This document shows, one piece after another, positions 12,301 to 24,539 of a stretch of 64,000 bases of DNA. This DNA comes from Typhlomys cinereus (lineage: Eukaryota; Chordata; Mammalia; Rodentia; Platacanthomyidae), in NCBI GenBank assembly GCA_023101885.1, contig JALPQD010000401.1, positions 1,550,001-1,614,000 of the forward strand. Direction: 5' to 3'. How positions within the stretch are numbered: the first letter of the stretch is position 1; every line of letters starts with the position of its first letter. Made by a program: the position numbers and the translations under genes. Below the pieces are notes generated by a model that saw only the letters and a program-made list of their open reading frames with translations, was not told where the DNA came from and did not search any database.

Positions 12301-12450
12301 AACAGCTCTGTGATGTTTAATTCCTTCTCCTTCCTTCTCTCCATGCTTGCTTCTGCTGCTTTGACCGCTGCTATAGATCAGAATATCTCAACTGATGCAC
12401 TGAGGTGAATAGGTGTGCATAAATAGGGGTAGCTGAATGGGCAGCCTTTC
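12301..12450. repeat. Inverted duplication B, right arm
   Basis: Inverted partner of 11042-11191. The spacer of about 1109 bases carries an L1 ORF2 remnant and a CA-tailed SINE fragment. Homology ends abruptly at both edges. Confidence 0.94.
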
Positions 12451-13159
12451 TTACAACCTTGATTGAGTATGCTTCTTAAGTTTTTTTTTCCAGATTTCCT
12501 TTGATTTATAAGGTGATCTAGACCATGTGTGCTTTTCTGCGTATGAAGTAGGAGATGGTGGTTCCCTTGAGAACAAATGATGATGGAAAGATCTGTCCAA
12601 CAAGGTCCTGGTCTCTCTTGCAACAGCAGCTTGGCTTGTTTGTTTTGATGAGGCATCTTGTAGTGGTCAGCTACACAGGTGGCAGTCTTCCCAGTTGTGG
12701 GCAGACAGAACTGGTCTTATTTGCAAATCATGGGCTAGGTCCTGTCTGCCATGAGGGTGCTGTTTATGTGTGCTGCAGCAGCGCGCATAGCAAATCGCTT
12801 ATCCAGTGGGTTCCTTTGGCTGGTTTCTAAGAAGTAGGCTTTTAGACAGATACTCAAGGTTGACTGGGTTTTATAAACCCGTTGGTTGTAGACAATGAGA
12901 AGGTAGTTTGGCCTCTTCATGTCTATTTTCCTTCTAAACAGTTACATCCAGAAATTACAAATGCTGTTTTACCCCACTCTCCTGAAAACATGTAAAATTT
13001 GTATAAAAGTATCTTCTATGAAAATGATTTGTAATCTGTAGACATTATCTGGGAGATGTCTTGAGATGTTAAATCCCATCCTTTGGTCTGGGTTTTTTTG
13101 TTTCGTTTTATTTTCTCCAAATAAATTTGATTTTTTAAAGTCCAAAAATAAAATAAAAT

Positions 13160-13314
13160 AACAATGCCAGGCAGAAACCACGTTTGCCTGCACTTCCCAC
13201 CCTGGTGGACGGAGCCTGGGAAATTCCAAAGCAAAGCAAAAAGGAGGTAGAAGCAATCCAGGGTGATTCCTGAAGTCACCCTTGGGCCTCCACAGGGACA
13301 CACAGTGCCCTCTG

Positions 13315-13364
<50 letters not shown>
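13160..13364 (+). repeat. CA-tailed SINE, 5'-truncated, with long (CA)n
   Basis: Body blocks 'atgccaggcagaaacc', 'ggagcctgggaaattcc', 'aggaggtagaagcaatccag' and 'gtgattcctgaagtcaccct' lead into a pure (CA)n of about 48 bases (13316-13363). The tRNA-like head is absent. Confidence 0.85.
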
Positions 13365-13366
<2 letters not shown>

Positions 13367-13529
13367 CTTTCTGTTCAGCGTTGCATTGGAATTCCTATTG
13401 TTGGAATAAGGGAGAGATGAAAGGGTTGCAAGCTGTAATAAAACCGTTCCTATTTGTAAACAGTTTGATGGACTATAGAGAAAACTCCAGGAAAGTTACC
13501 GGGAGCTCTAGAACTGCATTGCTAGCCAG

Positions 13530-13800
13530 AGTGCAAAATCATGTCACATAGCTACATATATCCATACCACAAGACCCAGCAATTCCATTCCTACCATACG
13601 CACTGATGTGAATGAATTTCTTCAGGATGCTGGATAGAGAGGTCTGTCCCCAAAGGTTACAAACTGTATGATTCCACTTCTTAGGATATTCTAGAAAAAG
13701 GTAAGGATGAAGACATAGACTTTTCCAATAGTTTCTAGGGATTAAAAATGGGTAATACACAGTATGAGGAATTTTTTTGGAAGTGATAAAATGATTTTAT
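13530..13800 (+). repeat. Old L1/HAL1-like fragment
   Basis: 'acaagacccagcaattccat' and 'actgtatgattccacttctt' with the intervening spacing match the well-known 3' part of old L1 ORF2/UTR. Confidence 0.65.
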
Positions 13801-13871
13801 AGTCAGTTGCATTCTTTTGGGATGGTTGTTATTACATATGTATTACTTTTTGCACTTATGCATATTATATA

Positions 13872-14303
13872 TGTTGCAGCTACTCTGCACACTGCTGATA
13901 ATATCATGACAAACAGCTTAAGGGAACAAGAGGTTTATTCTCCTACAATAGTCCAGTTATAGTTCTTAGTCCAGCTTGACAGGAGAGCTTATGCCAACAT
14001 CAGGAACGAGGGAACTGGCCACATGATATCTACATTAATAGCTGAGAGAGGGACGATCCTTACTTGCCAGACCAGCATGTCTGGCCAAGTGTACACAAGG
14101 ATGCCAACTTCCTCAACCTGCTCTTTGTATTTTATTCACCTGTCTACGGCCTATTTCTATCCACCATAGGCTGGGTCTGCCCCATCAACTAGACAATCTC
14201 CTGCAGCTTTGCTCTAAGCTTAACTCAACTACTAATTATCTACAAATGTACCCAGGGCTCGAACCCTCAACCATCAAGTTGACATCTATATCTAACTATG
14301 AGA
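13872..14303 (-). mobile_element. Solo LTR, MaLR-type, antisense
   Basis: Same family as 38823-39237 and the LTRs of the provirus at 39854-41839. Shared blocks are 'cttaagggaacaagaggttt', 'agttcttagtccagcttgac', 'ggctgggtctgccccatcaa' and 'ctatatctaactatga'. About 432 bases, with near-matching 5-bp flanks (atata / acata). No internal region. Confidence 0.75.
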
Positions 14304-14404
14304 ACATACACATTATGCATGCCTATAGGGGAGGATATCTATCTAGCTATCTATCTCCTTTTAAAATTTGCATTATATATCTTACATATCAAAAAAGCCC
14401 TCCA

Positions 14405-14690
14405 GGGGCTGATATGGTACTTCACTGGGCAAGAATGCATGCTCTGCCAGCATGAGTGCCTGAGTTCAAATCCCCAGTACGCATGTCAAAATCCAGGCAT
14501 GACTGCAAGTGCCTGTAATCCAAGCACTATTGGGAGCAGGGGGGTTCTAGAGCTCTGGGGCCCGCCAGGCTAGCTGAAATGCTAGCTTCTATTTCACGAG
14601 AGACCCTGCCTCAGGGAATAGATGGAGAGCAACAGAGAAAGACACCAATGTCCCTCTCTGGATCTGTATGTGCACACACAATTTTGTATA
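14405..14690 (+). repeat. B4-type composite SINE (tRNA-like head plus B1-like body)
   Basis: Head 'ggggctgatatggtacttca', 'gcctgagttcaaatccccag', then a B1-like segment 'gcctgtaatccaagcac', 'cacgagagaccctgcctcag' and 'aaagacaccaatgtcc'. Confidence 0.7.
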
Positions 14691-14722
14691 TATTAATTTA
14701 AAAAATTATGTTTGAAAAAAAT

Positions 14723-14773
14723 AAAGCTTTTCTGTGTGTGTGTGTGAGAGAGAGAGAGAAAGAGAGAGAGAGA
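14723..14773. repeat. Compound (TG)n(AG)n microsatellite
   Basis: A TG run followed directly by an AG/GA run with one AAAG interruption. Confidence 0.92.
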
Positions 14774-16429
14774 ATACTCCTATTTCCTGTTTTCCCTAAC
14801 TAGAATTCCCCTCCACTACTAGCTACAGTTTGGCTTCTAATCTCAACAGATATTTTACCCAGATATGTGCCCATGTCTTACCCAGAAAGCTCAAATATTT
14901 TTCTTCAATCCAGCCAATGCAGTAAACTCTCATTATACTTGGGGTGCAATAAGACTTCAAGCAGATTTTTAATATACTCTGTGATAAAATTTTATTTATA
15001 AATTAGGCACTCTTGACTCATAAGTGCTCTTGGGGCTGCAAGAGGTTCAATTCAAGCCCAGGCATGTCAAGTTCAGTTCAGGTTCACAATGGAACTAGTC
15101 AGCATTGCTTTCCATGCTGTCTGGACTGATTTTGCAGCAATATTCCCCTTTTGCCCATAGCTGTTTGAGGGAAGAAGTATTATGGTTCTTTTTTTTTTTT
15201 TCATGTGTATTTACTTTCAATTCCTCATTTAATTGGAAGCACCTTGAGGTCGGAGGTTAGTTCTATAGCGATGTCTTCTTTTCAAAAACATGGCAGACAT
15301 TGCAACCTTCAAATATCCCCACCCCCATTCTATCTTACAGAGGTGGAATGCAGCCCACAGAGAGGTTAACTAAGCCATAGTTAAATAAGCCAGCGATAAA
15401 GTCATTTATTTTCTCTGTTCTTTGACCTTATAACTAATTCCAAGCAAAAAGAGCTCTAGGAAGGACTCAATACTGGTATGTCTTTAAAGCAACAGAAATA
15501 TTGGTGAGAGTTTTTAAAACTAATTAGGAAATACTATTCCCAGTGGTTTTTTTCATGTATCGCTGTTGCTTGCCAAATTGAGGGCACATTAGTCCCCAGG
15601 GATTGGGACCGTACTCTGGCTGATTTATGATGTAACCTCAGGATAAAATACACATTCTCTCCAAAAGATGTGTTCTACAAAGTTTGGAAATCTGTTTATT
15701 TGCTATTAAAACATTGGTCTGTTACAGAGCGGAAGGCATAGCGTACACTCTTTTTTTTTTTCCTGTCTCCTCCTTTGTGTTGTTTGTTTGTTTGCTTATT
15801 AAGTTGCTTTTTTTATACTCTCCGTGGCCAGTTGGTCTTGAACTGTCAATCTTCCTGCCTCTGCACACTTAATTTGTAATTTCATATCCAAAGTACATCT
15901 GGAGAAAAGCCTTGGAGTTAGTTTTCTTCTAATATATTTTATAAGGTGTCACAGAGTAATAATGTTGTCATTGGGACTTAGTAGGTAGGGTGTTACCTGG
16001 GGCTTTGTCCTTAACACTGTCCCCGAGCAAGTCCCTCTTTTCCCGCCATTTGAGCTGTTAGCATCATCTATGTAATGACGGGGCACTAGATAACGTTCAG
16101 TATCTATTAGCTCCAACTTCTACTGTCCTAATCCTGGGAGTCTCGCCGTGATTGGGAGACTTGAGGAGTTCAGCAGGAAGAGGATTATCCAGGCCCCTCA
16201 TTTTCCTACTCATGCACCCTCCCATTTGCAGGGATACCAAGGGTATTTGCTCTTTAAATGTTTAGTTTCCTTGCCTGTGCTGTGTTGTATCTAATCCAAC
16301 TTTGATTGAAATTGCTTCTTCACCTCACTTAGTCAGTCCTTAGCTAAAAAAGTTCCTGGAAACTTTGGAGTTTTTATTTTCAAAATTGCTTTTATTGAAC
16401 TGGGCAAGTAGTGTTCTGAGTGTGCAATG

Positions 16430-16525
16430 CTCCTAGAAACGCCTTTCCCTCCCTCCCGGTTTTGGAGACTTGGACCCCATGCATGCTAAGTAATCATTCT
16501 GCTGCCAAACATCATCCCAGCCCCA
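16430..16525 (-). repeat. ID-like SINE fragment, antisense
   Basis: 'catgcatgctaagtaatcat', 'tctgctgccaaacatcat' and 'cccagcccc' follow the antisense ID/tRNA-Ala-like order. Diverged. Confidence 0.5.
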
Positions 16526-18344
16526 AATGCATTTCTGATCGTTCACGCTGGCTATTTTGGTTGGTGTTTTCATGAACCATAGATCATTTCTCCTCCTTTT
16601 GCTTAAGCTTAAGCATCACTTTGGGTCTCTCACAATAGTTAGTTACCTCATCTCAAGTAATTATTGTTTCTCTCTGCATGCGTCTATGCCTGTTGCCAGA
16701 GAAACCAAAACTATGGACATGAATCTATAAAAATCTACTGTGCCTATCTCCACCAATTCAGTGTTCTTCCAAAGTTTATTCACTCTGACTTCCTCTTTCA
16801 TCTTTATCTGTGTCATACATCTCCCTCCCCTGACTCAGCCAAGCTAGACAGACCACCAGGCCCTTCTCCCAAACACGACTCAGGTAGAAGGTATGCTGCG
16901 TTCACCTTGCATAGTGACTTCAGCAGTGGCACCATGACTTTGGCATTGTACTTAATAAATATTTGTTAACTTGAACTGGTCTATTGTTAGAGACTGAGAT
17001 TTTTTTATTTGGGGGGGTCTTATTAGTATACAGTCTTGCAAAGAAGAAAGTTTTGGTATCACTAACTTCTGAGTGGTGCATGAAATAGAGAAGTACCTGC
17101 AAAAGCTACTTTAAGGTCAATATCTCTTCCTCTCTAGCCAACTGTCAACAATTTAACATTAACTATGTTTAAAAATATGGGTTTTGTGTAAAACTTCCAA
17201 GAGACGATACTTACTTGTGACTGCAATGATGCCAAGTGAAACTCACCACAGGTGAATTCTTTTTCTTGTCCAATAAGATGTCCTTAATCTAATTTTGTCC
17301 CACTCTTTTTTACTTGCTCCCCCTGTTCTTTCCAGAATGAATTCTCAGCCCCAGCAGGCCTATGATTCTCCTTCATCTCCCTCCCCAGATCCTCCACACC
17401 TGGATCCCTACTTCCTCTCTTCAGTTCATCCCTTCCTTTCTTCAGCCAGTATTTATTTAAAACCTAGTCATTATCGACTAGGCTGTTTTCAGGAATACAC
17501 TTTTATCATGAGGCATGCAAGAATTCTGCTCTTCCTAGAGCTCATAGCCTAGCGTGGGACACTTTTCGCTTTCCTCACATGGAGGTTCTGAAACAATCTT
17601 TCCTTGAAGTCATTCTGAACTGTTCCAGTCCAGATCTTTTTCTCCTGAAGTTTCGGGGGGTCCCTGTGCCCCCCTTGTGGTAGGAAGATGCCTCCTTGTG
17701 CTCATTGCACTTACATGTGAGTATCTTATCTCCTCCAGTACGTTTAAAACCTTCTGAAGGTAGGAACCATTTCACCTGTTCATGAAAGAGCGTGTATTGT
17801 TTGTTGAACACAGCTTGTGTTATATATGCTGCCACACACATTTAAATCCATGGCAACTTGTGGGATGTAGTAATTAGGCACACAGCAACATTTTTAATTG
17901 ATTCAAGGGAATTTACTACTTTTTCAAATGCAGCAGCTCTCAGATTGTGATGGGCCATCAGCCCATGTGGGTGTTTAGTGTTGGTCTGCAAGACCATGCC
18001 ACTGATGTGGCAATAGTTCTGTCTTTGTTAAAGAACCAGCTCTACTCACCTCATCAATTGAACGGATCACCTGTGGACTCCTGTATGCTTTCAAACCCCA
18101 AAGCTGGTTCTACAAACAGAGACAGGCAGACATGAGGACTTTTCATTATGGCTGGAGTTGATTCTTGGCCGTTTCTACCTCACTGCTATCTAAAAAACTT
18201 GGAAGAATCCTCCTTGCGTATATTTCCTTTTGTGTTCTTACATATTCATGTGAGTGTATGTACATGTTTATGTACATGTGTACATGGAAGCCAGAGATCA
18301 ATCTCAAGTATCATTCCTCAGGCACTATCCACCTTTTTTTGGGG

Positions 18345-18548
18345 GGGAGGCATGCGTGTGTCTGTGTGTATCAGATTGTTATACCTCCTTTTGGCTTTGC
18401 TCTAAAGTTTTCCAGGCTCTTCCTTCCAGGGCCAGAAGTGCAGGCTGCCACCATTTCCACCCAGCATTTTCACCAGGTCTGGGATCCAACTCACGTCCTT
18501 ACACTTGCGAAACAGAGGCTTAATCCCTGAGCCATCTCTCCAGCCTTT
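18345..18548 (-). repeat. CA-tailed tRNA-derived SINE, antisense
   Basis: Blocks in antisense order: TG-rich remnant, 'ggctttgctctaaagttttc', 'cagggccagaagtgcaggct', 'gtctgggatccaactcacg' and the head 'gagccatctctccagcc'. Intermediate in age. Confidence 0.8.
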
Positions 18549-18671
18549 CGCCTTATGTTTTGACATGGGACCTTGGCTGGCCTCGAGGTCAAGTAGGCTG
18601 GCCCTTGAGCCCTAAGGTTTAACATGCCTGCATCTCTCCAATACTGAAATTAGAATTGAACAGCACAACAC

Positions 18672-18958
18672 TTTTTCTTCCTCCCTCCTTCCCTCCCTGC
18701 CTCCCTTTCTCCCTCCCTGCCCCCCTGCCTCTCTCCCTCCCTCCCTTTCTCCCTCCCTCTCTCCCTCCCTCCCTGTCTCCCTCCCTCCCTCCCTTTCTCC
18801 CTCCCTCCCTCCCTTTTTCCCTCCCTCCCTCCCACCCTTTCTTCCTCCCTCCCTCCCACCCTTTCTTCCTCCCTCCCTCCTTCCCTTTCTCCCTCCCTCC
18901 CTTTCTCCCTCCCTCCCTCCCTCCCTCCCTTCTTCCCTCCATCTCTCCATCCCTCCCT
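18672..18958. repeat. Long polypyrimidine (CCCT)n tract
   Basis: About 287 bases on the + strand composed almost wholly of C and T, as CCCT/CCTT units with a few interruptions (GCC, CACC). The long Pro/Leu/Ser and Gly/Arg/Glu frames on both strands derive from it. Confidence 0.95.
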
Positions 18959-18964
18959 TTTACT

Positions 18965-19192
18965 TATCTTGAAGTACTGCACCACGGTGCACACGTAGTG
19001 TTTAGAGGACAGCTTGCAGGAGACTCTTCTCTCCTACCATGTGGGTTCTGAGGTATCTGACTTGAGTGGCCATGCTTGGCAATCTTCTTTACCCTCTGAA
19101 CCATGAGGCTGGCCCACACTCAGCTCTGTTTAAACCTAGGTTCTGAGGATCAGGCTCAGGAGCACTTTATTGACTGAGCCATCTCCCCAGCC
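18965..19192 (-). repeat. B3-like SINE pieces, antisense
   Basis: 'ctctcctaccatgtgggttc' and 'gccatgcttggcaatctt' form one antisense body and head. A second antisense head ends 'ctgagccatctccccagcc' at 19192. Probably two adjacent old SINEs. Confidence 0.55.
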
Positions 19193-19529
19193 GTTGTGGT
19201 CTGTATTTCTGGACTGAGCTAAATGGGTGTCTATCAGAGAATTTATCTTGTTATTAGTAGGGTACCACGAAGAGACCCGGCCTGTGACCTCAATCACATG
19301 GACCTCACGTACCAAGTAGGCAGCCAGCTTTTATTTTAATTTGAAAGTCGAGGCACCACTCCCTGAGGTTTTGCTTCCCAGTGGTATGCCCAAGGACTGC
19401 AGCAGACTCTGGAGCCAGCTCCCTAGATTCAGATCCCGTGTCACACCGACCAGCCATGCTGCCTTGAGGAAGGCTGTGCATCTCTTCTTTAAAACAGGAA
19501 TCTGAGCAGTCCATGCTGCGCTTTCTCTC

Positions 19530-19925
19530 ATAGCTTCATTGCTGTGATGAGTATGTGACCGAACAAGCTAGGGAACGAGGGGATTTGCACTTATGCACAC
19601 CAGTTCAGATTATAGTCTGTCATTGAAGCAGGAGAATTGCCAGCAGAAGCCCAAAGGAACTGGCCACCTCGTATCCACAGCCAAGAGCAGAGAGTAGGGG
19701 ATGACCCATCTGTGTGATTGCTGTCGGAGAGGTTCCGGCTCGCCAGTCTGCCTACCGGTTCTCTATCCATCATATCCACTTGCCCAGGAATGGTTCTACC
19801 CATTACAGGCTGGGTCTTCCCAATCAGTTGTGCAATCAAAACGGTCTCCTCCAGGCTTGCCAGAGGAGATCTGCCTTAACAAAGTAATTCCTCATGCACC
19901 TCTAAAGTACCAAGTTAACAGCTTA
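19530..19925 (-). mobile_element. MaLR-type solo LTR, antisense
   Basis: Shares the order 'tcattgctgtgatga', 'ggaactggccacc', 'caggctgggtcttcccaatc' and 'cctccaggcttgcc', ending 'ccaagttaacagc' as in related LTRs of the window. Boundaries are approximate. Confidence 0.6.
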
Positions 19926-20528
19926 CACACACATACGCACACACACTAAATCAATAAATTAATAATACTGAGAGCATCTCCTGCTATAGTAACAATGTGG
20001 GGTTGATAGTGATACACAACAGCCAAGTACCTACTACGTTCTTAGATGACATGAGCACGGATTCCATAGCAAAAGTAGGGTAGTATAACAGGGAGGAATC
20101 CCTGGGATCTACAGCATGGTAAGAGAATCAGGCCAGATCAGTAAAGAAGGGAACCCTTGGGGGCTAAAAGTTCTAAAAGCATCAGATCATGGAACATCCT
20201 CAAGAGGTTTTATTCAGTAACCTTCATATCAATTGACCAAAAAAACCCCAATATATGGTTACTGGGCAGCTAAAAAAGAGGTGATCTAGAACAGGGGAAG
20301 AGGTTAATGTTTGTAGCTATAGGATACACCAACAGAAGAGGTTAAATGTTTCTCAGAATGGAATCCACTGTAAGGGAAGAAGCTGATTGGGTTTCACCAG
20401 CAGGTGGCCTGGTTTGAGACGGGGCCTCACTATCAGGACTGCAGTTGCTTGAGAACAGGTTGAATCGCAAGAGTTCCATGAGGGGAGGATTCTTGTGGGA
20501 TCCTTGCAACTCAGAACCTTGGAAGCAC

Positions 20529-20650
20529 TGCCAAGTGGGCGGCTCACGCCTGTAGCCCCAGCACTCGGGAAGCTGAGGCGGGAGGATCAGAGCAAATTTG
20601 AAGCCAGACTGGTGACACATGGTGAGTTTGGTCTACAGAGTAAAATCTTA
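20529..20650 (+). repeat. B1/Alu-like SINE
   Basis: 'ggctcacgcctgtagcccca', 'gcactcgggaagctgaggcg' and 'ggaggatcagagcaaatttg' are the 7SL-derived box A and B region, followed by 'gagtaaaatcttatctcg' and a GGAA-rich tail. Confidence 0.82.
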
Positions 20651-23600
20651 TCTCGATGGAGGGAAGGGAGAAGGTAGGGAGGAAAGTAGGGGAGGGAGGG
20701 AAGAAATAAGGAAAAAGAGAAAGAGAATGAACTGAAGAGCCCCATTAAGGGTTTCCTTGTGAGTTTTCTTCCTGGTTTGAGATCTGTCTGCTTTCTGAAT
20801 ATGGTTATTACTGGTTCCTGAGACAAGAAAGTAAAGCTTCCTGTTTTTATGTTTTTACTTTGGGAAGTGTTGGCCAGTATTATTACTAATGCAGTAGGAT
20901 ATATTTCTTCCGTAACTACTCTTTTACTCCCTGACTGTTTTCTCTGGGTTGTAAGTGGTGACTATTTCCTGCCTCTGTCCTCTCTCGAGTCTGCCCCCTT
21001 TTTCCTCTTGAGAATGCGCATGTGTTATTTTCTTTTAAGAACTGTCAATAAACTACCAAATGTTTCTCAACACTTCTGCTCTAGAGAGTCTTCTATGTAC
21101 ATGTGTGTCTTTGTATGTCTCTCTGTGCGTATGTTTGTATACAGCTCATAGTGCATGTAAATATATAAGTTATGCAGTATGGGTTAATAATGAGCTTGGT
21201 ATAAATGGTATGAAGAAAAATTTTTTTCATAGATACATAATTTTTTTTGCCTTACTGATCTTAGACATAAAATGTCTAAGAAATAACAAACAAACAACAG
21301 AAAACGCAAAGCAGAAAAAGAAATCTGACTCCTACTACTTGCTTTGTAAGCTCGGCCAAGCCTCATGCTGGGCACAAGTTCCTGACATAGTGACCTCATT
21401 GCTAATGCTGCCGGGGCATTGCCGCGCTGGCTGCCTGGGCTTCAGGCCTGACCAGATGATGAGACACGGGCCTGCAGAGGCACGCACAGCAGCTGGAATT
21501 CCTGACACGTAGCTCACTGCAGCTCCACTTTGATCGCGTGGACAGCAGCACCGCCTGTTACACATAAGTAGGAAATTCATCCTCCGTGGCCAGCTTTAAA
21601 ATGCGAAATAAAGGAAATTCTGTCAGGTCCATAACTATGGCATGGTGAGTATACGATGTCAGATCAGTTTATTGTGTGTTGCTCCTTCGGGCATCTGAAG
21701 GTATGTGCTCCTTTTATTGTGTGGATGACTACAGATGCATGAACAGGAACTGATGTGGGAGGGCGCCTGGGTCCCCACCCCTACTCCACCTGGATTCCAT
21801 CCCCCATTCCGCACACACACGCCTTGTCTCCACACTACACAGACAAAGTAGCTACCAGACATACACAGAGGCCGTAGCTTTTCTTGGAGCGATGACTCAT
21901 TTCAGCTCACAAAGGATTGTGGGCAGCGTAGTGAGAAGGCAAGTTGGCTGATCTGTCCCTGTGACTTCTTTTTGCAGAGAAGACTCTCAAGCGGAGCGAC
22001 ACTGCAGATTCCAAGTCACTGCAGTGGGACACTGGCCCAGTGCACAGGTCCCAGTCCAGCCGCTCCTTGCAGATAGGATAAAAGAATGGTAAAGAGATCC
22101 CAGCGTTTTTGTTTTTTTTTTTTCCCCTAAAATCATTGCCAGCAAAGCGCTTTTGATCTGAACTCATACCAATATCTCAAACCTTGATGTAGAAATGAAT
22201 TGAGAGTTATACCACCCATTTAAAAAAAGAGTAAGATTTGCCAAGGTAAAGTACCAGATTCTGGGTGCGCGCCACAGGTCCGCGATAGCCAATCTGAATT
22301 GCTCCTTTAGAATACTGTTGCTGGAAAGTTTACTCTCTCTTCTTATTACAGATTCTAGGACGTCCGTTTCTGTCACTGGCTCCTTCTTGTGCTTGGATGC
22401 GTGTCCCTAGCATGCACCAGGCTTTAGCATCAAAGCTACCTGGGGGATGGAGCCAGTCCAGAAAGGGTCAGGTAGGTTTCCCTCCTTTTGTTTCCGGAGT
22501 TGTATGCAAAGAAATGGTGTAAAATGTCGACACTGCCTGCAGTGAGGGAGAGCTGCTGTTATGGTCTTCCTATGTTCTCTGCGGTGGTCCAAACACTCCA
22601 GGGGAGGCTGCATGTTGCCACACCCCCGGAGCCACGTGGGAGGATCTGAGGGTTGGAAATAATTCAGGTGTCTCATGTTTCCATCAGTTGGGCATCTCTT
22701 CCACTCCTCCAAGGGAGCATTCAATACTTCAATTATTTCTGCTTGGTTGACATAAACTCCCTGAAATATGTGTAACTTGGCCTATGATCCTGCATGCAAC
22801 ACCCAAAAATCCCAGAGCACCTGGTGTCCCTGTGTAGGCACTATTCCTAAGACATCAGCCCTTGTGAACCCCTAAGAAAGTAATGGATTTCATTGGAGTC
22901 TGTTTTCGGATTTTCATGATGACAGAGCTGTTTTCTTACAACATTCATGGGCTTTTCACACAAAAGCTTCTTCTTCTTTTTTTTTTAATGACAGCGAAAT
23001 GGTAAAAAAAAAAAATGCGTTCCATGTTGCATCTGCCAAAGTGAAGCGTGGCATATCTGAAAACATGATTTCACCACCTCCTCAAATACACAGTTTCTTG
23101 TCGTTGTTTACTAAAGTTGTTTCTCCAAGTGTCGAATCCTTTATAAAACTTGCAAGGATGATCTGAACATTCCAAAATAATGCCATCTCTACATTGAATG
23201 AGCCCCTTGAACGTCTCTTTTCTTTTGTGGTCACACCCATCCCCACAGAAGAACAGAAGGCATGTTTCCTTTCTTCATTGTTAAGGTTTCTCTTCATAGC
23301 ACTTGGCATTTTCAAAGCAGAGTTTAGGGTACTGAGTTAGTTTCCCAAGCTATTTGCCCAGGAAAAGCACACACAGTGTGTTGTGAATGTGATTGTACCT
23401 ACACCACATCGTTTATAGTCCTCCTTAGAGGCCCTGTTCGGAGTCTCTCTGCCACACACTGTTCCAATGATAACATATTACCCCAATGAGCGGTCACATC
23501 CCCTTCCTTTGTATTTTATTTATTAGTTTTCATTGTATATATTCATTGGACACAAAACCATGTTCATAAAGACATCTTCATACAAGTATATATCATGGTT

Positions 23601-24003
23601 GCCACAAATTCCTTAAACCTACTTGTTCTCTTCCTTCCCATTAGTTCCCTTTGCTCTTCTAGACAGTTTTGCACAAGCTTTCATTTCATATATACATGCA
23701 TGATTTTATGTATCTATATAAAATCTGGGAACCACAAATGAGAGAAAACATATGGTATTTGTCTTTCTGCGGCTAGCTTAATGTGATTATCTCAGCTCCA
23801 TCCTGATCCTCTGTCTTCATTCTTTCATGGATGAAACGTTTTTTATTGTGTAAAACATGTACCAGATTATCCATTCATCTCTGGCCACACCTGGGATGGT
23901 TTTGTAACTATCGTAAATAGTGCCATAGTTAAAACAGTAGAGCAAGTATACCTTTGGTATGTTGACCAGGAGCATTTTGAGTATCCGAGTGGTATAGCTG
24001 GGT

Positions 24004-24539
24004 TGTAGGAGGCACCAAGGCCTAAGCCTGCTCTCTTGAGTTGGATATGGCATATCTTCTCCCATTAGTGGGAGTTTTAAGTCGCCTCCTGAGATTAGAT
24101 CTGCCTTTTGCTCTTCTCGGGACTTGTGATGCCAAGACTGTTATTTCTGCAGTTTCTTCCCTGGGTATTCTGAGGGCATGGGAATATGTTAATCTAGGAA
24201 TCACGTCACATCTGTTTTTTCTTTACCTGGAGACACCATGTCTGTCTGTTCCCACATAGCAAATAGGTGTCACATCTGCTTTTTCTTGCTAGGCTAGATA
24301 AGCTTTACAATGTGTATGTCTAACATGATCCTATAAAAAATTTGGCCTGCCCAGTCCCTGATTTTTCCCTGTTCTCCAACCCCCCCCCCCCAAGTTTTTT
24401 GCCTTTAAACACTTGTGCTTGTTGCAGATAAAGTCAGCCTGGATGAAAGACTTCCTTGTCCCCTCTGACCCAGGCCTGGTTTTTCAGTTCCTCCAGCTCA
24501 CACTTCTGCATGGGTCCACACTGGTTCACGGACCATGCA
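24004..24539 (+). mobile_element. ERVK-like solo LTR, sense, with TATA box
   Basis: Starts TGTAGGAGGC and ends GACCATGCA. It is bounded by a perfect 6-bp duplication ctgggt (23998-24003 and 24540-24545). The flanking L1 sequence is continuous across the insertion. A 6-bp duplication is typical of class II (ERVK) integrases. Inside is 'cctataaaaaatttgg' (TATA at 24332) and a C run near 24380. About 536 bases; no internal region. Same orientation as STOX2. Confidence 0.72.

Noticed and set aside
18612..19051. Long overlapping frames of Gly/Arg/Glu and Pro/Leu/Ser
   Set aside because: Translations of the (CCCT)n tract on both strands.
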